From: Rhodopirellula islandica
GTDB taxonomy: Bacteria; Planctomycetota; Planctomycetia; Pirellulales; Pirellulaceae
Length of the DNA: 64,000 nt
NCBI RefSeq assembly: GCF_001027925.1
Contig: NZ_LECT01000026.1
Coordinates: 62,001-126,000, forward strand
Direction: 5' to 3'
The notes under the pieces: generated by a model
What the model saw: the letters and a program-made list of their open reading frames with translations, nothing else
Told to the model about the DNA's origin: nothing
The model's database searches: none
In this document: positions 21,228 through 32,585 of the stretch, in pieces
Position numbering within the stretch: position 1 is the stretch's first letter
Layout: each line of letters starts with the position of its first letter
Made by a program: the position numbers and the translations under genes

Positions 21228-22472
21228 TTATTCGGCAGGCGAGTCGGGATCGACATCCGCGAGGTCGCTGGATCCGGTGATGGCTTCCAACAAGCGGTGG
21301 GTCAGTTCGGGCGATTTCTTGTTGGTAGGCCGCGATGCATCGGTGGGCCACCGCGTGATCGCTGCGACGCCCCCCAGTGGAGAAGTGTCAAAACGGATCG
21401 TGCCTCCACAGGAAAGCACGAGCTTGCGGACCATGGCCAATCCCATCCCGCCTTTTCCGCTCTGGCGATTTCTGCCCAGTGTCTCGAACATTCGAAAGAC
21501 GCGTTCGCGGTGTTCGGGGGGAATGCCGTTGCCATCGTCCTCGACGATCACCTCGGCGGTTCCGTCCTCCGCCATCCCTCCGCGAATGATGATTTTTCCG
21601 GAAGGCCCCGGATGATGTTTGATGGCATTGTCAATCAAGTTCACCATCACACGCATCATCGGGGATGAGTTGCCAATGACGGTGGGCAGGTCGGAATCCA
21701 GCCGCACCTCGAAGTTCGGGTCGGCTTCGACGAACGCGATGGCTTCCAACACGATTTGGTTGAGGTCGACAGGTTCTGTCGATGTGTAGCTTTGGTCAAT
21801 CCTGGCGTAGGCGAGCAAGCCATCCAGCAACGCTTGCATGCGTTCGATTTGTTTGCTCATCGTCGAGCAATGTTCCCGTACCGATTCAGGGACTTCGTTC
21901 CCGGATTCTTCGATGTCCTCGGTGATCCACGTCGCCAGGTTCTGCAGTCCTCGAAGCGGTGATCGCAGGTCGTGCGAGGCGACGTAGGCGAATTGTTCCA
22001 GCTCTTGGTTGCTGCGTTGCAGCGCTTCGTTGGTCTGGATGCTGGTTTCCAGAGCGGCGTCCAACGCCTGTTCGATCTCAATCCGACGAGTGATGTCTTG
22101 GTGGGTCCCGATCATCCGGACCAGTTTTCCATCGCTGTCATGAATGAAGTCGCCGATCGATTCAATCCAGCGATAGCAACCATCGGAATGCCGAAGGCGA
22201 AAAACGTTGAAATACGCGGAGGGATTTCCTTCGGTGACCGTCGCGAGCTGGGTGATTGCGCGATCGTAGTCGTCCGGGTGCAGGCGGTCCTTCCAGCTCT
22301 GGAGTGACCAGATGAAATTCGTTGGCAGACCCAGTTGGTGAAGCAACTCCTCTGAGACTTCCACTTCGGACGTCTCTACTTCAAAAACCCAATAGCCGAG
22401 CTTCGCGGTTCGGGTCGCAATTCGAAACCGAAGATTCGTTTCGATCAGTTGTTTTTCAATGTCCGTCGTCAT
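21228..22472 (-). CDS. Cytoplasmic PAS-domain sensor histidine kinase
   Basis: 414 residues. PAS/PAC sensor at about residues 15-132 (GYWVFEVET..., RLHPDDYDRA, GTHQDITRR), a short helical linker, a HisKA domain with phospho-acceptor FAYVASHDLRSPLRGL (about H167), and a HATPase_c domain with LIDNAIKHHP, VEDDGNGIPPE and GKGGMGLAMVRKL. No transmembrane segment, so it senses an internal cue. The PAS-then-HisKA layout resembles phytochrome-type kinases but there is no GAF. No response regulator is adjacent: an orphan kinase. Confidence 0.92.
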   Translation of the reverse strand: MTTDIEKQLIETNLRFRIATRTAKLGYWVFEVETSEVEVSEELLHQLGLPTNFIWSLQSWKDRLHPDDYDRAITQLATVTEGNPSAYFNVFRLRHSDGCYRWIESIGDFIHDSDGKLVRMIGTHQDITRRIEIEQALDAALETSIQTNEALQRSNQELEQFAYVASHDLRSPLRGLQNLATWITEDIEESGNEVPESVREHCSTMSKQIERMQALLDGLLAYARIDQSYTSTEPVDLNQIVLEAIAFVEADPNFEVRLDSDLPTVIGNSSPMMRVMVNLIDNAIKHHPGPSGKIIIRGGMAEDGTAEVIVEDDGNGIPPEHRERVFRMFETLGRNRQSGKGGMGLAMVRKLVLSCGGTIRFDTSPLGGVAAITRWPTDASRPTNKKSPELTHRLLEAITGSSDLADVDPDSPAE

Positions 22473-22567
22473 GGTTGAAAATGTAGCACAAAGCCGGGGT
22501 GAGAGGGGGCTCGGACGTTCCGTTCTTCGGTTCTGGCGGTGCCCACCGAATCTGCTAATCTGGCGTC

Positions 22568-23311
22568 ATGAACGCATCCCCCGACGAGCCAGATTTGGCA
22601 TTTGACATCGACGCCCTCTTTTCGCATCTCGTGGAAGAGCAAGGGGGGGAGTTGTCTGTGCCGATGGATTGGACGTTCACCCTGCGAGGCGCCGAGATCG
22701 GGCAGTTGCGATCCATTGCCGAGACCCTGGATGACTATCTGTGCGAGCTGGAAGAGTCGGTCGAAGAGATCGATGAAAAGGGAAGGTTGTCGCTCGGACG
22801 GCCCATGTTGAGTGTGGTCAAGACCGGCGCGTTGGTGCCCAGCGAAGTGAAGAAGATCGCGGACCACATGCAACAGATCGCCGAACGCACCGGGATCGAA
22901 TACGAAGGCGTGGAAGTGTTCGACGCGATCGATGACGATGAGCTGTTCGATTGGCTGAGTTTGGACGAAGCGGTGTGGCGACTTCGTCATTTCAGTGACA
23001 GCGGATTGAATCCCGGCGAAGAGCTGCCATGGGTGTTTCTGCTGATGGGGGAAACCCTGGAGCAAATGCAAAAGCTGGCGGTCGCCTTGGTCGAAGGTGG
23101 TTTCCCAAACAGCCAAGCCGACGAAGATCCGGACGAAGCCGGCCGATTTGGCGTCTTCGTGTTTCAAGAAGGCAGCAACGATGAAGAACGCTTGGCCGGT
23201 GCCCACAATCAAGTCATGAAGATTGCGAGGGAACATGGTGCCACGTTGGATGGCATTCAGTTCTTGTCAGAAGAGGACTTCGTGGATGTCACTGTCGATC
23301 TGGACGACTGA
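22568..23311 (+). CDS. Acidic protein with two RraB-like halves
   Basis: 247 residues, strongly acidic. Two segments look like copies of one fold: FTLRGAEIGQLRSIAETL...KIADHMQQIAERTGIEYEGVEVF and FLLMGETLEQMQKLAVAL...VMKIAREHGATLDGIQFL. The pattern (aromatic strand, helix, Glu-rich turn, helix ending in G-x-x-x-(E/D)G) resembles RraB, the protein inhibitor of RNase E, but the similarity is weak and by eye. If right, this is a tandem RraB-like protein. It is divergent from the histidine kinase gene. Confidence 0.6.
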   Translation: MNASPDEPDLAFDIDALFSHLVEEQGGELSVPMDWTFTLRGAEIGQLRSIAETLDDYLCELEESVEEIDEKGRLSLGRPMLSVVKTGALVPSEVKKIADHMQQIAERTGIEYEGVEVFDAIDDDELFDWLSLDEAVWRLRHFSDSGLNPGEELPWVFLLMGETLEQMQKLAVALVEGGFPNSQADEDPDEAGRFGVFVFQEGSNDEERLAGAHNQVMKIAREHGATLDGIQFLSEEDFVDVTVDLDD

Positions 23312-23353
23312 TGTCTGACGCATGGGGTGAGAATTCCGGTTGAATCGGCGCAC

Positions 23354-23387
23354 AAAAAAACGTGCGAGGATTGGAATCCTCGCACGT
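23354..23387 (-). terminator. Terminator between convergent genes, oriented for the minus-strand BBP7 gene
   Basis: A 12-13-bp perfect stem (CGTGCGAGGATT / AATCCTCGCACG) with a 2-base loop. Seven A on the plus strand at 23354-23360 give a U tract to the minus-strand transcript. On the plus side the stem is followed by TCTTGTTT, so it may also stop the RraB-like gene. Confidence 0.85.
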
Positions 23388-23502
23388 CTTGTTTGCTTTC
23401 GCCGAGCAGTCTCCGACTTGGAACCCCGGACAGTTATCAAACCGGAGTCCACCCGGCAGAACTTACCGCCTATCAGGAACAGTAGTCCCTGCTAAGTTCA
23501 GC

Positions 23503-25017
23503 TTAGAAGTCGATGACACAGCCCAAGTCGATGCCGTGTGTGTACAAGGAGCTGTCCTTGCGTTCTGACACGGGCTGGGCCAATGCTGCTCCTGGTGGGA
23601 ACGTGATTCCGTCACCGTTGTAAACGTTGTTGATGTTGTCGCCTGACAGCAAGACGTCATCCCAGTAGATGAAGCTGTAGCCAACGGACATCGAAACGTT
23701 CGGGCGGAACTTGTAGCCCAATTTCACGTTCGCTTCAGGTGCGAAGGTGAATTTGTCTTCGTCCAGTGCGGTCGTGTTGTAGGTATCGCCCAAGGCAAGC
23801 ACACCGCCGTCGGTCGACGTGGTGGTGACGAAGCCAGCGTCGGTGAAGGTTCGCAAACCTGAGCCGCGATAGATTTGTTCCATGTTGCCCAAGTGAACCT
23901 TGGTCAACGCTTTGAAACTCCACTTGCCACGGTTGACCATGGTTTCGAAACCAATCTGGCCACCATAGAAACGGTTTTCCGTTTCGATGTTGTCGTACAG
24001 AACGGTCGTGTCACCAATGTTGCCAGCGATTGCATCGGTGGTCTGGATGCTGGTGCTGTTGACGGTCAACGTGTCGTCGATCCCGAAGTGCGAGAAACCA
24101 CCGATCAGGTCGGTGCGGAATCCCGAGCCGCTGAGCATCTTCATGCGGGCATAAGCTTCCGCAGCGTAGATGTCGAGCGAGCTTTCAGCGGAGAACGAGC
24201 CCTCGAAGTCGTCATTGCCGGCGACTCCCGTGCTGGCAATCAGGATGCTGTTGTCCGAGTTGATGTTCGTGTCATAGAACGGACGACCGTATGAGAACGC
24301 GTTGCCGTTGACGGTGCCGCCGGAGCTGGCGTCTTCGCTGCTTTCGCTGAGCCACCAGAAACGGCCGCCGATTCCGAAGTCGTCGTTCAGGTTGCGGCCG
24401 AAGTCCAAACGGAATCCAGCACTCAAGTCGCCGCCGATGGATTCGTCACCACCAAACAGGGTGGTGGTGCCAGCGACATCCAGCTCAGGGTCGGTGCCCG
24501 CTGCACTTTGAGTGATCAAAGGTGTGGTCGAGCGTGCTTGGGTGAACCACAACAACGCTTCCGCGGTCATCCACACATCGTGCTTTTTCAGCATTTTGCG
24601 AACGGGTCGTTGGCGGCATTCGCCACAGTTGCCGCCGCAAGCCGATCCGCAGCTGCTGGCCATTTCGTAGCTGTTGCCACAATCGCCCGTGCTGCATCCG
24701 CCGCCGTTGCTGACGATGTAAGAATCGTCCATCATCGGAGACGGGGTTGGAACACCGCTGCCTAGTTGTTGGTCACCCACAAAGGCAACCGGCTGAAGCG
24801 ATTGTCCTTCGTTGCCGTAGAAGGAAGCCGCCATGTTGTCGGCGGAATAGTCGACGTCGTCATAAACGATGTCGCCTTCCTCTGCGGACACCGGTGCAGC
24901 ACCGGTGTAGTATTGAGTCATGTCCGAGTTGCCTTGATCCGCCGCCGAGGCGGATCCTGCTGACAGCATGGCTGCCAACGCGAGCAACTTCCATTTCGTC
25001 GTTTTATTCGTTTCCAT
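23503..25017 (-). CDS. BBP7-family outer-membrane beta-barrel protein
   Basis: 504 residues from ATG 25017; the frame opens at 25098, but the signal peptide starts at METNKTTKWK. Signal peptide cleavage is near AGSASA|AD. A Cys/Gly-rich segment follows at about residues 100-140 (repeated C-x-(G/T)-x-C pairs), then a ~360-residue barrel of alternating strands ending in Phe (GCVIDF), the typical outer-membrane assembly signal. BBP7 barrels are abundant in Planctomycetes; their substrates are unknown. Confidence 0.88.
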   Translation of the reverse strand: METNKTTKWKLLALAAMLSAGSASAADQGNSDMTQYYTGAAPVSAEEGDIVYDDVDYSADNMAASFYGNEGQSLQPVAFVGDQQLGSGVPTPSPMMDDSYIVSNGGGCSTGDCGNSYEMASSCGSACGGNCGECRQRPVRKMLKKHDVWMTAEALLWFTQARSTTPLITQSAAGTDPELDVAGTTTLFGGDESIGGDLSAGFRLDFGRNLNDDFGIGGRFWWLSESSEDASSGGTVNGNAFSYGRPFYDTNINSDNSILIASTGVAGNDDFEGSFSAESSLDIYAAEAYARMKMLSGSGFRTDLIGGFSHFGIDDTLTVNSTSIQTTDAIAGNIGDTTVLYDNIETENRFYGGQIGFETMVNRGKWSFKALTKVHLGNMEQIYRGSGLRTFTDAGFVTTTSTDGGVLALGDTYNTTALDEDKFTFAPEANVKLGYKFRPNVSMSVGYSFIYWDDVLLSGDNINNVYNGDGITFPPGAALAQPVSERKDSSLYTHGIDLGCVIDF

Positions 25018-25281
25018 TGGTACTCTCGTGTAGTCCGGGAACACGGGATTCATCTGGTTAACTGTTTCGACCAGAATCAGCGGACCATTCAGAACCAACC
25101 CTACCCTTGGAACAGCCGACGTAGATTGCCTGTTTTGAACCCCAGGCGTGGTACAAGTTCGCTATCTCCCCTGAAAGCCAGATAAAATGGTGTTTCACGG
25201 CGATTGGAGGTCGCTCTGCGTGCGATCTCGTGCGTAAAAATGGTAATTCTTTGCATCGCTTTTCTTCCGTTGGCCCGCTCG

Positions 25282-27390
<2,109 letters not shown>

Positions 27391-27416
27391 TCGCCCGCCG
27401 CCGGATAGAAATGGAG

Positions 27417-27715
27417 TGCCGCGATCGCCCCGGATGGGGCCGTCTTCGGTAGCTCGGGGCGGAAGCCCCGAGATCCATGTCGAGAATCGGCCCGTCGCCC
27501 CGGAGGCGGCCGTCGTGGGGTGCGGTGTGGTGCCTCGCTGACGCGTCGGGTTTCCATTTGCACCTTTGGTGCGTTGCCGCGATCGCCCCGGATGGGGCCG
27601 TCTTCAGTAGCTCGGGGCGGAAGCCCCGAGATCCATGGCGAGAATCGGCCGTCGCCCCGGAGGCGGCCGTCGTGGGGTGCGGTGTGGTGCCTCGCTCACG
27701 CGTCGGGTTTCCATT
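27417..27715. repeat. Two tandem copies of a 158-bp GC-rich repeat
   Basis: Copies at 27417-27558 and 27575-27715 (period 158) are nearly identical. Each holds CTCGGGGC-GGAA-GCCCCGAG and GCCCCGGATGGGGC palindromes and ends CGCGTCGGGTTTCCATT. A related copy in reverse orientation lies at about 45653-45785. No gene is seen in 27391-27767. Confidence 0.85.
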
Positions 27716-27767
27716 TTTTCTGGTCGCACGAGCACGAGCACGCATGCTCATTCGGTGACAGGCACGG

Positions 27768-28550
27768 TCACGACTCCAAGCGATCTTCTAAACGCTCAAT
27801 CGAGATCGCTTTGCCGTCGGCGTCGGCTTCGATGATCGCGCCGCACAGCCGCACGTCTCGCGTGGCGACGTGAAAGTGGCACGGTTCGAAGCTGATCGTC
27901 GTGTTGGTCACACGTTTGATGTCGCGACCGATGATGCTGTCGTAGGGGCCGCTCATTCCCACGTCGCATTGAAATGCGGTTCCGCCGGGCAGCACGCAAC
28001 TGTCGGCGGTGGGGACGTGCGTGTGGGTCCCCAGGACGGCGGTCACGCGGCCATCGAGGTAACGTCCCAAGACCTGTTTGTCACTGGTCGCTTCAGCGTG
28101 CACATCCACCAAGATGCACCGCGGGTTTTCAGCGGCCATTTCCGCGAGTGCGGCATCGACCGCAGCAAATGGGCAGTCGACTGGACGCATGAAGACGCGT
28201 CCGAGCAACGAGATCACTCCCAATTTTCCGGCGGGGGTTTGCACGACCGTCCAGGACTTTCCCGATGAACTTTCGGGGTAGTTGGCTGGTCGTACGATCC
28301 GTTGGCTGGATTGCAGGATCGGGATGATTTCTTTGCGGCGATACAAGTGATCGCCCATCGTCATCGCGTCCACGCCGGCTTCCAGCAGGCGGCGATACTG
28401 ACGAGGCATCAGCCCCGCGCCATCGGCCGCGTTCTCCGCGTTGATGACCACCGCATCCAGGCGGTGTTGCTTGCGGAGTTCCCCGGTCCGCGCGAGCACG
28501 CCGGAGTAGCCGGGTTTGCCGACGACATCGCCGAGAAACAAAAAACGCAC
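27768..28550 (-). CDS. YmdB/TIGR00282-family metallophosphoesterase
   Basis: 260 residues, GTG start at 28550 (family N terminus (M)RFLFLGDVVGKPG fits exactly). Homologues are dinuclear-metal phosphodiesterases acting on cyclic nucleotides and other 2',3'- or 3',5'-cAMP-like substrates. Metal ligands are visible: GD at residues 7-8, INAEN, DVHAEATSDK and GTHTHVPTAD. The family's usual GNH is GDH here (TMGDHLY), which still suits the calcineurin-like fold. It lies 79 bp downstream of the S1-domain gene on the same strand, so co-expression with an RNA-binding protein is likely. Confidence 0.9.
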   Translation of the reverse strand: MRFLFLGDVVGKPGYSGVLARTGELRKQHRLDAVVINAENAADGAGLMPRQYRRLLEAGVDAMTMGDHLYRRKEIIPILQSSQRIVRPANYPESSSGKSWTVVQTPAGKLGVISLLGRVFMRPVDCPFAAVDAALAEMAAENPRCILVDVHAEATSDKQVLGRYLDGRVTAVLGTHTHVPTADSCVLPGGTAFQCDVGMSGPYDSIIGRDIKRVTNTTISFEPCHFHVATRDVRLCGAIIEADADGKAISIERLEDRLES

Positions 28551-28629
28551 GCGGAGTCCTTGCGAGGAAGGTCGTTGCCAAAGTGCACGCCAACGAAAAT
28601 GGCGTGTTGTAAGTGGCGTGCTTCAGGGC

Positions 28630-30327
28630 TTACCAACGAAGACCAAAACGTTCGCCGCCACTGGGGCGATCGTTGCCGCCTTTGAGTGGTCCGGAATGCG
28701 AAGCTTTGACCGCCAATTCGCGTGGAGGTTCCATGACTTCGTCTTCCTGCACTGCCCCTTCCACGGCGGGTTTCGCAGTGGCGGCTTTGATCGACAACCC
28801 AACTTTTTGGGAATCACGATCGAAGCTCATGATTTTCACGTCGACTTCATCGCCAACGTTGACCACGGAGCTGACGCGTGAAACGCGGTGCGTTGCCAAT
28901 TCGCTGATGTGGCAAAGCCCCTCGACGCCCGCTGTCAGACGCACGAACGCACCGAACTCGGCGGTCCGGGTGACTTCGCCCTTGTGCACCGATCCGACGG
29001 CGAACATGGATTCGGCTGTGTCCCAGGGGTTCTCGAGCAAATCGCGATAGGTCAGCGACATTTTGCCGGACTGCTTGTCGATCTTGTCGACGCGCACCTT
29101 GACGTTCTGGCCTTCTTCGATGACTTCGCTGGGGTGTTTGATTCGTTCCCAGCTGAGTTTGCTGACGTGAATCAATCCATCGAGTCCGCCGACGTCGACG
29201 AACGCACCAAAGTCGCGAACGCTGCGAACGACACCTTCGAGGATGTCACCGGGTTCGATCTTTTCGAGTTGTTCTTGACGTTTGACTTCGCGTTCTCGTT
29301 CCAGAATCGCACGTCGTGAGAGGACCAGGTTGCCACGGCGAGCGTTGGCTTCGGTGACCAAGCAAACCATTTTCTGGTCGACGAACTCACTGCAGTCTTC
29401 GACACGGTATTCCGAGATCTGGCTGATCGGCATGAATCCGCGAACGCTGCCGACTTTGCATTCCAAGCCGCCGTTGTTGTGGCCGGTGATGGTGGCTTCG
29501 ACCACGCTGCCTTCGTCAATGTCGTCCCAGTCAGAGACCTCAGTCGCTTTGCCAGGCAGGCTGCACGAGTACAGGCCGTCCTCGGAGTTGATGCCGCGAA
29601 CGATGACTTCGATCGATTGACCGGGGACCGGTTCTTCTTCGGTGAATTGCTCGAAAGCGACGGTGCCCTCATCGGGACCGCCGAGACTGACGAACACGTT
29701 GTCTTGGTGGGTCTTGATCACTTGAGCGTGAACGCGAGCGCCTTCCGAGAGCGGTTCACGTCGATCTGGCAACCCTGCGTTGCCGCCGAGAATGGTGTCC
29801 AGGTCGGCTTCCGCCAGGGTGGCCTCCAGTTCGGCTTGCAGGTCGTCGCTGAGTTCATCACGAACGTTGGGGACCGCGGTTTTCTTGTGTTGCGGAACGT
29901 AGGGCTTGTCGCCCTTCTCGCGATTCTTTCCGCCGGCCAAGCGTGGCAACGGGGCATCTTTGCCGCCCGATTTGCCTTCGCCAGGTTTGCCGCCTCGTTT
30001 CCCTTTGTGTTTGACCTTGCCGCCTTCCAGCTGTTCGGTCGAAACCGCAGCGGGAGAAACGGGTTTGGCAACGCCCAATCCGCGTGCCGCCAAGGGGCCG
30101 CCGCCGATTCGGGGCAGCGGGGCCTTGGATTTCTTGGGGCCGCTCGGTTTGGAAGGGCTCGGTGGAGCCTGTTCCGTTGGAGGTTGCGCCGCCGACTCAG
30201 CAGGAGGCAACTCAGCAGGAGCCGACTCTTGCGAGGCGGGCGTCCCTGGTGCGGAGGCTTCCGGGGTCGGGGCGTCCGAGGATGGGTTCTCGGCCGTTGC
30301 GTCGGTGGATGGTTCGCCGCTGCTCAT
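28630..30327 (-). CDS. S1-domain RNA-binding protein, ribosomal-protein-S1-like, with long N-terminal extension
   Basis: 565 residues. Residues 1-~160 are low complexity: Pro/Ala/Ser/Glu-rich, then Lys/Gly-rich (KHKGKRGGKPGEGKSGGK). Four S1 OB-folds follow at roughly 195-262, 275-340, 362-432 and 448-518; the last two are the most canonical (GAFVDVGGLDGLIHVSKLSW, GAFVRLTAGVEGLCHISEL). A basic tail ends the chain. The domain count is below the six of E. coli S1 but like many shorter bacterial S1 proteins. Its role is mRNA binding on the ribosome or RNA metabolism (family knowledge); which one cannot be told. Confidence 0.88.
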   Translation of the reverse strand: MSSGEPSTDATAENPSSDAPTPEASAPGTPASQESAPAELPPAESAAQPPTEQAPPSPSKPSGPKKSKAPLPRIGGGPLAARGLGVAKPVSPAAVSTEQLEGGKVKHKGKRGGKPGEGKSGGKDAPLPRLAGGKNREKGDKPYVPQHKKTAVPNVRDELSDDLQAELEATLAEADLDTILGGNAGLPDRREPLSEGARVHAQVIKTHQDNVFVSLGGPDEGTVAFEQFTEEEPVPGQSIEVIVRGINSEDGLYSCSLPGKATEVSDWDDIDEGSVVEATITGHNNGGLECKVGSVRGFMPISQISEYRVEDCSEFVDQKMVCLVTEANARRGNLVLSRRAILEREREVKRQEQLEKIEPGDILEGVVRSVRDFGAFVDVGGLDGLIHVSKLSWERIKHPSEVIEEGQNVKVRVDKIDKQSGKMSLTYRDLLENPWDTAESMFAVGSVHKGEVTRTAEFGAFVRLTAGVEGLCHISELATHRVSRVSSVVNVGDEVDVKIMSFDRDSQKVGLSIKAATAKPAVEGAVQEDEVMEPPRELAVKASHSGPLKGGNDRPSGGERFGLRW

Positions 30328-30464
30328 GGACAGTCAGGGGGGATCTGAGAAAGAGTGGAATGGCAATCGCGCCAGAGGCGTCTCGCAGTCTAGCAATCAG
30401 GAGGGCCACTCGGTAGCCTTCGGTGGATCTGTCCTCGCACAATCCGCCGACAACCTTCGAGACC

Positions 30465-30992
30465 ATGCCTAACTTTGACGATTGCACGTCTTCTTCCGCA
30501 TCAAATTCGAACGATTGGCCATCCTGGTTGACCGATTTGGCCCCGACGGTCGCTGAACCCTGGTTCGCGGCGATCCAGGCCGCTGTTTTGCCGGGTTTGG
30601 GCGACGGCCCCACCAATCGCGAATTGGTGGAGCTTCTGGAGGGTGATTCTGCAAAGTCCTTCACGCCGCTGCAGCGCAGCGGTCTGTGGTTGTTGGCGGG
30701 GGACCTGGATCGGTCCCACTCAATCAGCCAAAACGAAAAATCGCCCGAAGGGAGCTTTTGGCACGGGATCATGCACCGCCGCGAAGGTGATTTTGGCAAT
30801 GCCAAGTATTGGTTCCACCGGGTTGGCCGGCATTCCATTCTGAGCGATTTGTCGGGCAGGTACCCGGAACTGCATTCCGACGCCGATGAATTTGTCGATC
30901 GGGTCGCGCACGCGGTTCGAACGGGCGAACAGGTCGAGGCGTGCCAACAAGTCCAGTGGACCGAGTGGCAATGGCTGATGAACGTCAGCTGA
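30465..30992 (+). CDS. Conserved hypothetical protein
   Basis: 175 residues from ATG 30465; a GTG at 30423 would add 14 residues. Soluble, rich in Trp and His. The segment GSFWHGIMHRREGDFGNAKYWFHRVGRH looks like a conserved core with His/Trp pairs. I do not recognise a characterised family. Divergent from the S1-domain gene with a 137-bp spacer. Confidence 0.7.
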   Translation: MPNFDDCTSSSASNSNDWPSWLTDLAPTVAEPWFAAIQAAVLPGLGDGPTNRELVELLEGDSAKSFTPLQRSGLWLLAGDLDRSHSISQNEKSPEGSFWHGIMHRREGDFGNAKYWFHRVGRHSILSDLSGRYPELHSDADEFVDRVAHAVRTGEQVEACQQVQWTEWQWLMNVS

Positions 30993-31035
30993 ACGGATTT
31001 TGGCGGCGCGAATTCGTCGCCATCTTTGCCAACAG

Positions 31036-31196
31036 GTAGCCGGATTCGCCAAGAATTCGGACGAGCGTCATCCCTGTCGATTGGTGGTCCCTCACCGAGA
31101 CGAACGCAACCGAAGCGGCGCCATTTGGCTGGAGAATCAAGACGCCTCGCTTTGTTCCAAAGCATCGGTTGGGGTGCCATGTGAGACATGGCCTAC
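31036..31196. repeat. Palindromic repeats downstream of the hypothetical gene
   Basis: 31036-31060 is a GTAGCCG-family copy. 31146-31168 is a reverse copy of the GCTTTG-TTC-CAAAGC core of the 120-bp unit, ending at 31175-31196 with CCATGT-GAG-ACATGG followed by CCTAC. No gene is seen in 30993-31283. Confidence 0.7.
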
Positions 31197-31283
31197 GGCA
31201 AACAGCCTGTCGCTCAGTGGTCTCCACCGAGCGGAGCTTGAGCGTACATCAAACCAGCCTAACCAACCTCGCCAGGCGACGAG

Positions 31284-32339
31284 CTATTTCCCAGCGACTC
31301 TGGCTTTGGTGGGACGCTGGACGTCGGAGATCAGGCCCATCATTTCCCACATCCGGATGACACCCCAGGACATATCAAACTCGTACCACTTGTGACCGTG
31401 GCGGGCTGATCGTGGGGTGGCGTGGTGGTTGTTGTGCCAGCCTTCGCCGTGGCTGATCAAGGCCACCAACCAGTTGTTGGTGCTGTGATCGCGAGTCTCG
31501 TAGTTGCGATAGCCAAACACGTGACCGAGTGAATTGACCGACCATGTTCCGTGCAGCACGAACACGGTTCGCATCGCCACTCCCCAAACCGTCCAAGAAA
31601 GCAGGTAGCGATAAGATTCTGCCCAGCTGCCACCGCTGACCAAGTAGCCAACCAGGCCGCCGACCAGCGAAATCATGATCGCGTGAATCAGAAAGACGAA
31701 GAACCACCCGTCTTTGCGTTCCAATTTCAAGTAGAAACGGTCTCGGAGTAGATCGCGAACGTACCGTTCGTAGTGGCTGGTTTTGTCGAGGTTTTTGTGT
31801 CGGCAAACGACCCAGCCCATGTGTCCCCAAAGGAAGTTGACCAGCGGCGAGTGCGGGTCGGGTTGGTGGTCACTGTGTTGATGGTGCATGCGGTGAATGG
31901 CAACCCAGCGAGCTGGGCTGTCTTGGAGATTGCACATCCCAAGAATCGCCAGCGTGTGTTCCATCCACTTCGGACACTTGAAGCCTCGATGGGTCAGCAA
32001 GCGGTGATAGCCAATCGTGATTCCCAGCATTCCAAACAAGAAGTGGCCAGCGATCCCGGCGACGAGACCCGACCACGTGAACAGGTACGAAAACCACATC
32101 GGCACGAACGCGGCCAGGGCGACCAGGTGGACCAGCGACAACACGATCACGTATCGCCACATGATCCGCAGGGGCTCGGTTTCTTCGGGGCGAGGGATCC
32201 GCTGGGGGTCGCGACCGGTTTCGTCGATCGCCATGGCTTCGGTGGGGACGGCTCCGGAACCGAAATCATTGGATTCGTCGCAGACCAGAGTGTCCCGTTT
32301 GGCGGATTCAGGTGGTGCGGGGGCTTCGGAAGTCGACAT
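31284..32339 (-). CDS. Membrane fatty-acid (acyl-CoA) desaturase
   Basis: 351 residues from ATG 32339. Integral-membrane di-iron desaturase of the stearoyl-CoA delta-9 type: the three His boxes are GYHRLLTH, HRMHHQHSD and HNNHH, at the usual spacing. Four hydrophobic spans lie near residues 60-105 and 195-250. It introduces a cis double bond into saturated acyl chains with O2, adjusting membrane fluidity. Residues 1-50 are a polar extension. A single gene with long repeat-filled flanks. Confidence 0.93.
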   Translation of the reverse strand: MSTSEAPAPPESAKRDTLVCDESNDFGSGAVPTEAMAIDETGRDPQRIPRPEETEPLRIMWRYVIVLSLVHLVALAAFVPMWFSYLFTWSGLVAGIAGHFLFGMLGITIGYHRLLTHRGFKCPKWMEHTLAILGMCNLQDSPARWVAIHRMHHQHSDHQPDPHSPLVNFLWGHMGWVVCRHKNLDKTSHYERYVRDLLRDRFYLKLERKDGWFFVFLIHAIMISLVGGLVGYLVSGGSWAESYRYLLSWTVWGVAMRTVFVLHGTWSVNSLGHVFGYRNYETRDHSTNNWLVALISHGEGWHNNHHATPRSARHGHKWYEFDMSWGVIRMWEMMGLISDVQRPTKARVAGK

Positions 32340-32585
32340 CGTCAAAACCAGGGTGAATTGGAATTCATGGCCCAAAGGGAATTGAAATCCGCGGGTTGGG
32401 CGACTGTTTGGGACCCATGCTAGCTAGCTTTGGAACCGCTCGGGAGGGTGATTGGCAACAAATCCCGCGCAACCAGCCCATGCGCCCAAAAAAAGTGCCT
32501 GTTTTCGATCCCGCTCACTTAAAACGCGAGTCGAATGGCACGTGAAAACAGGATTCGCATTTCAGGGGGGGTGAGGGGGCTTGCA

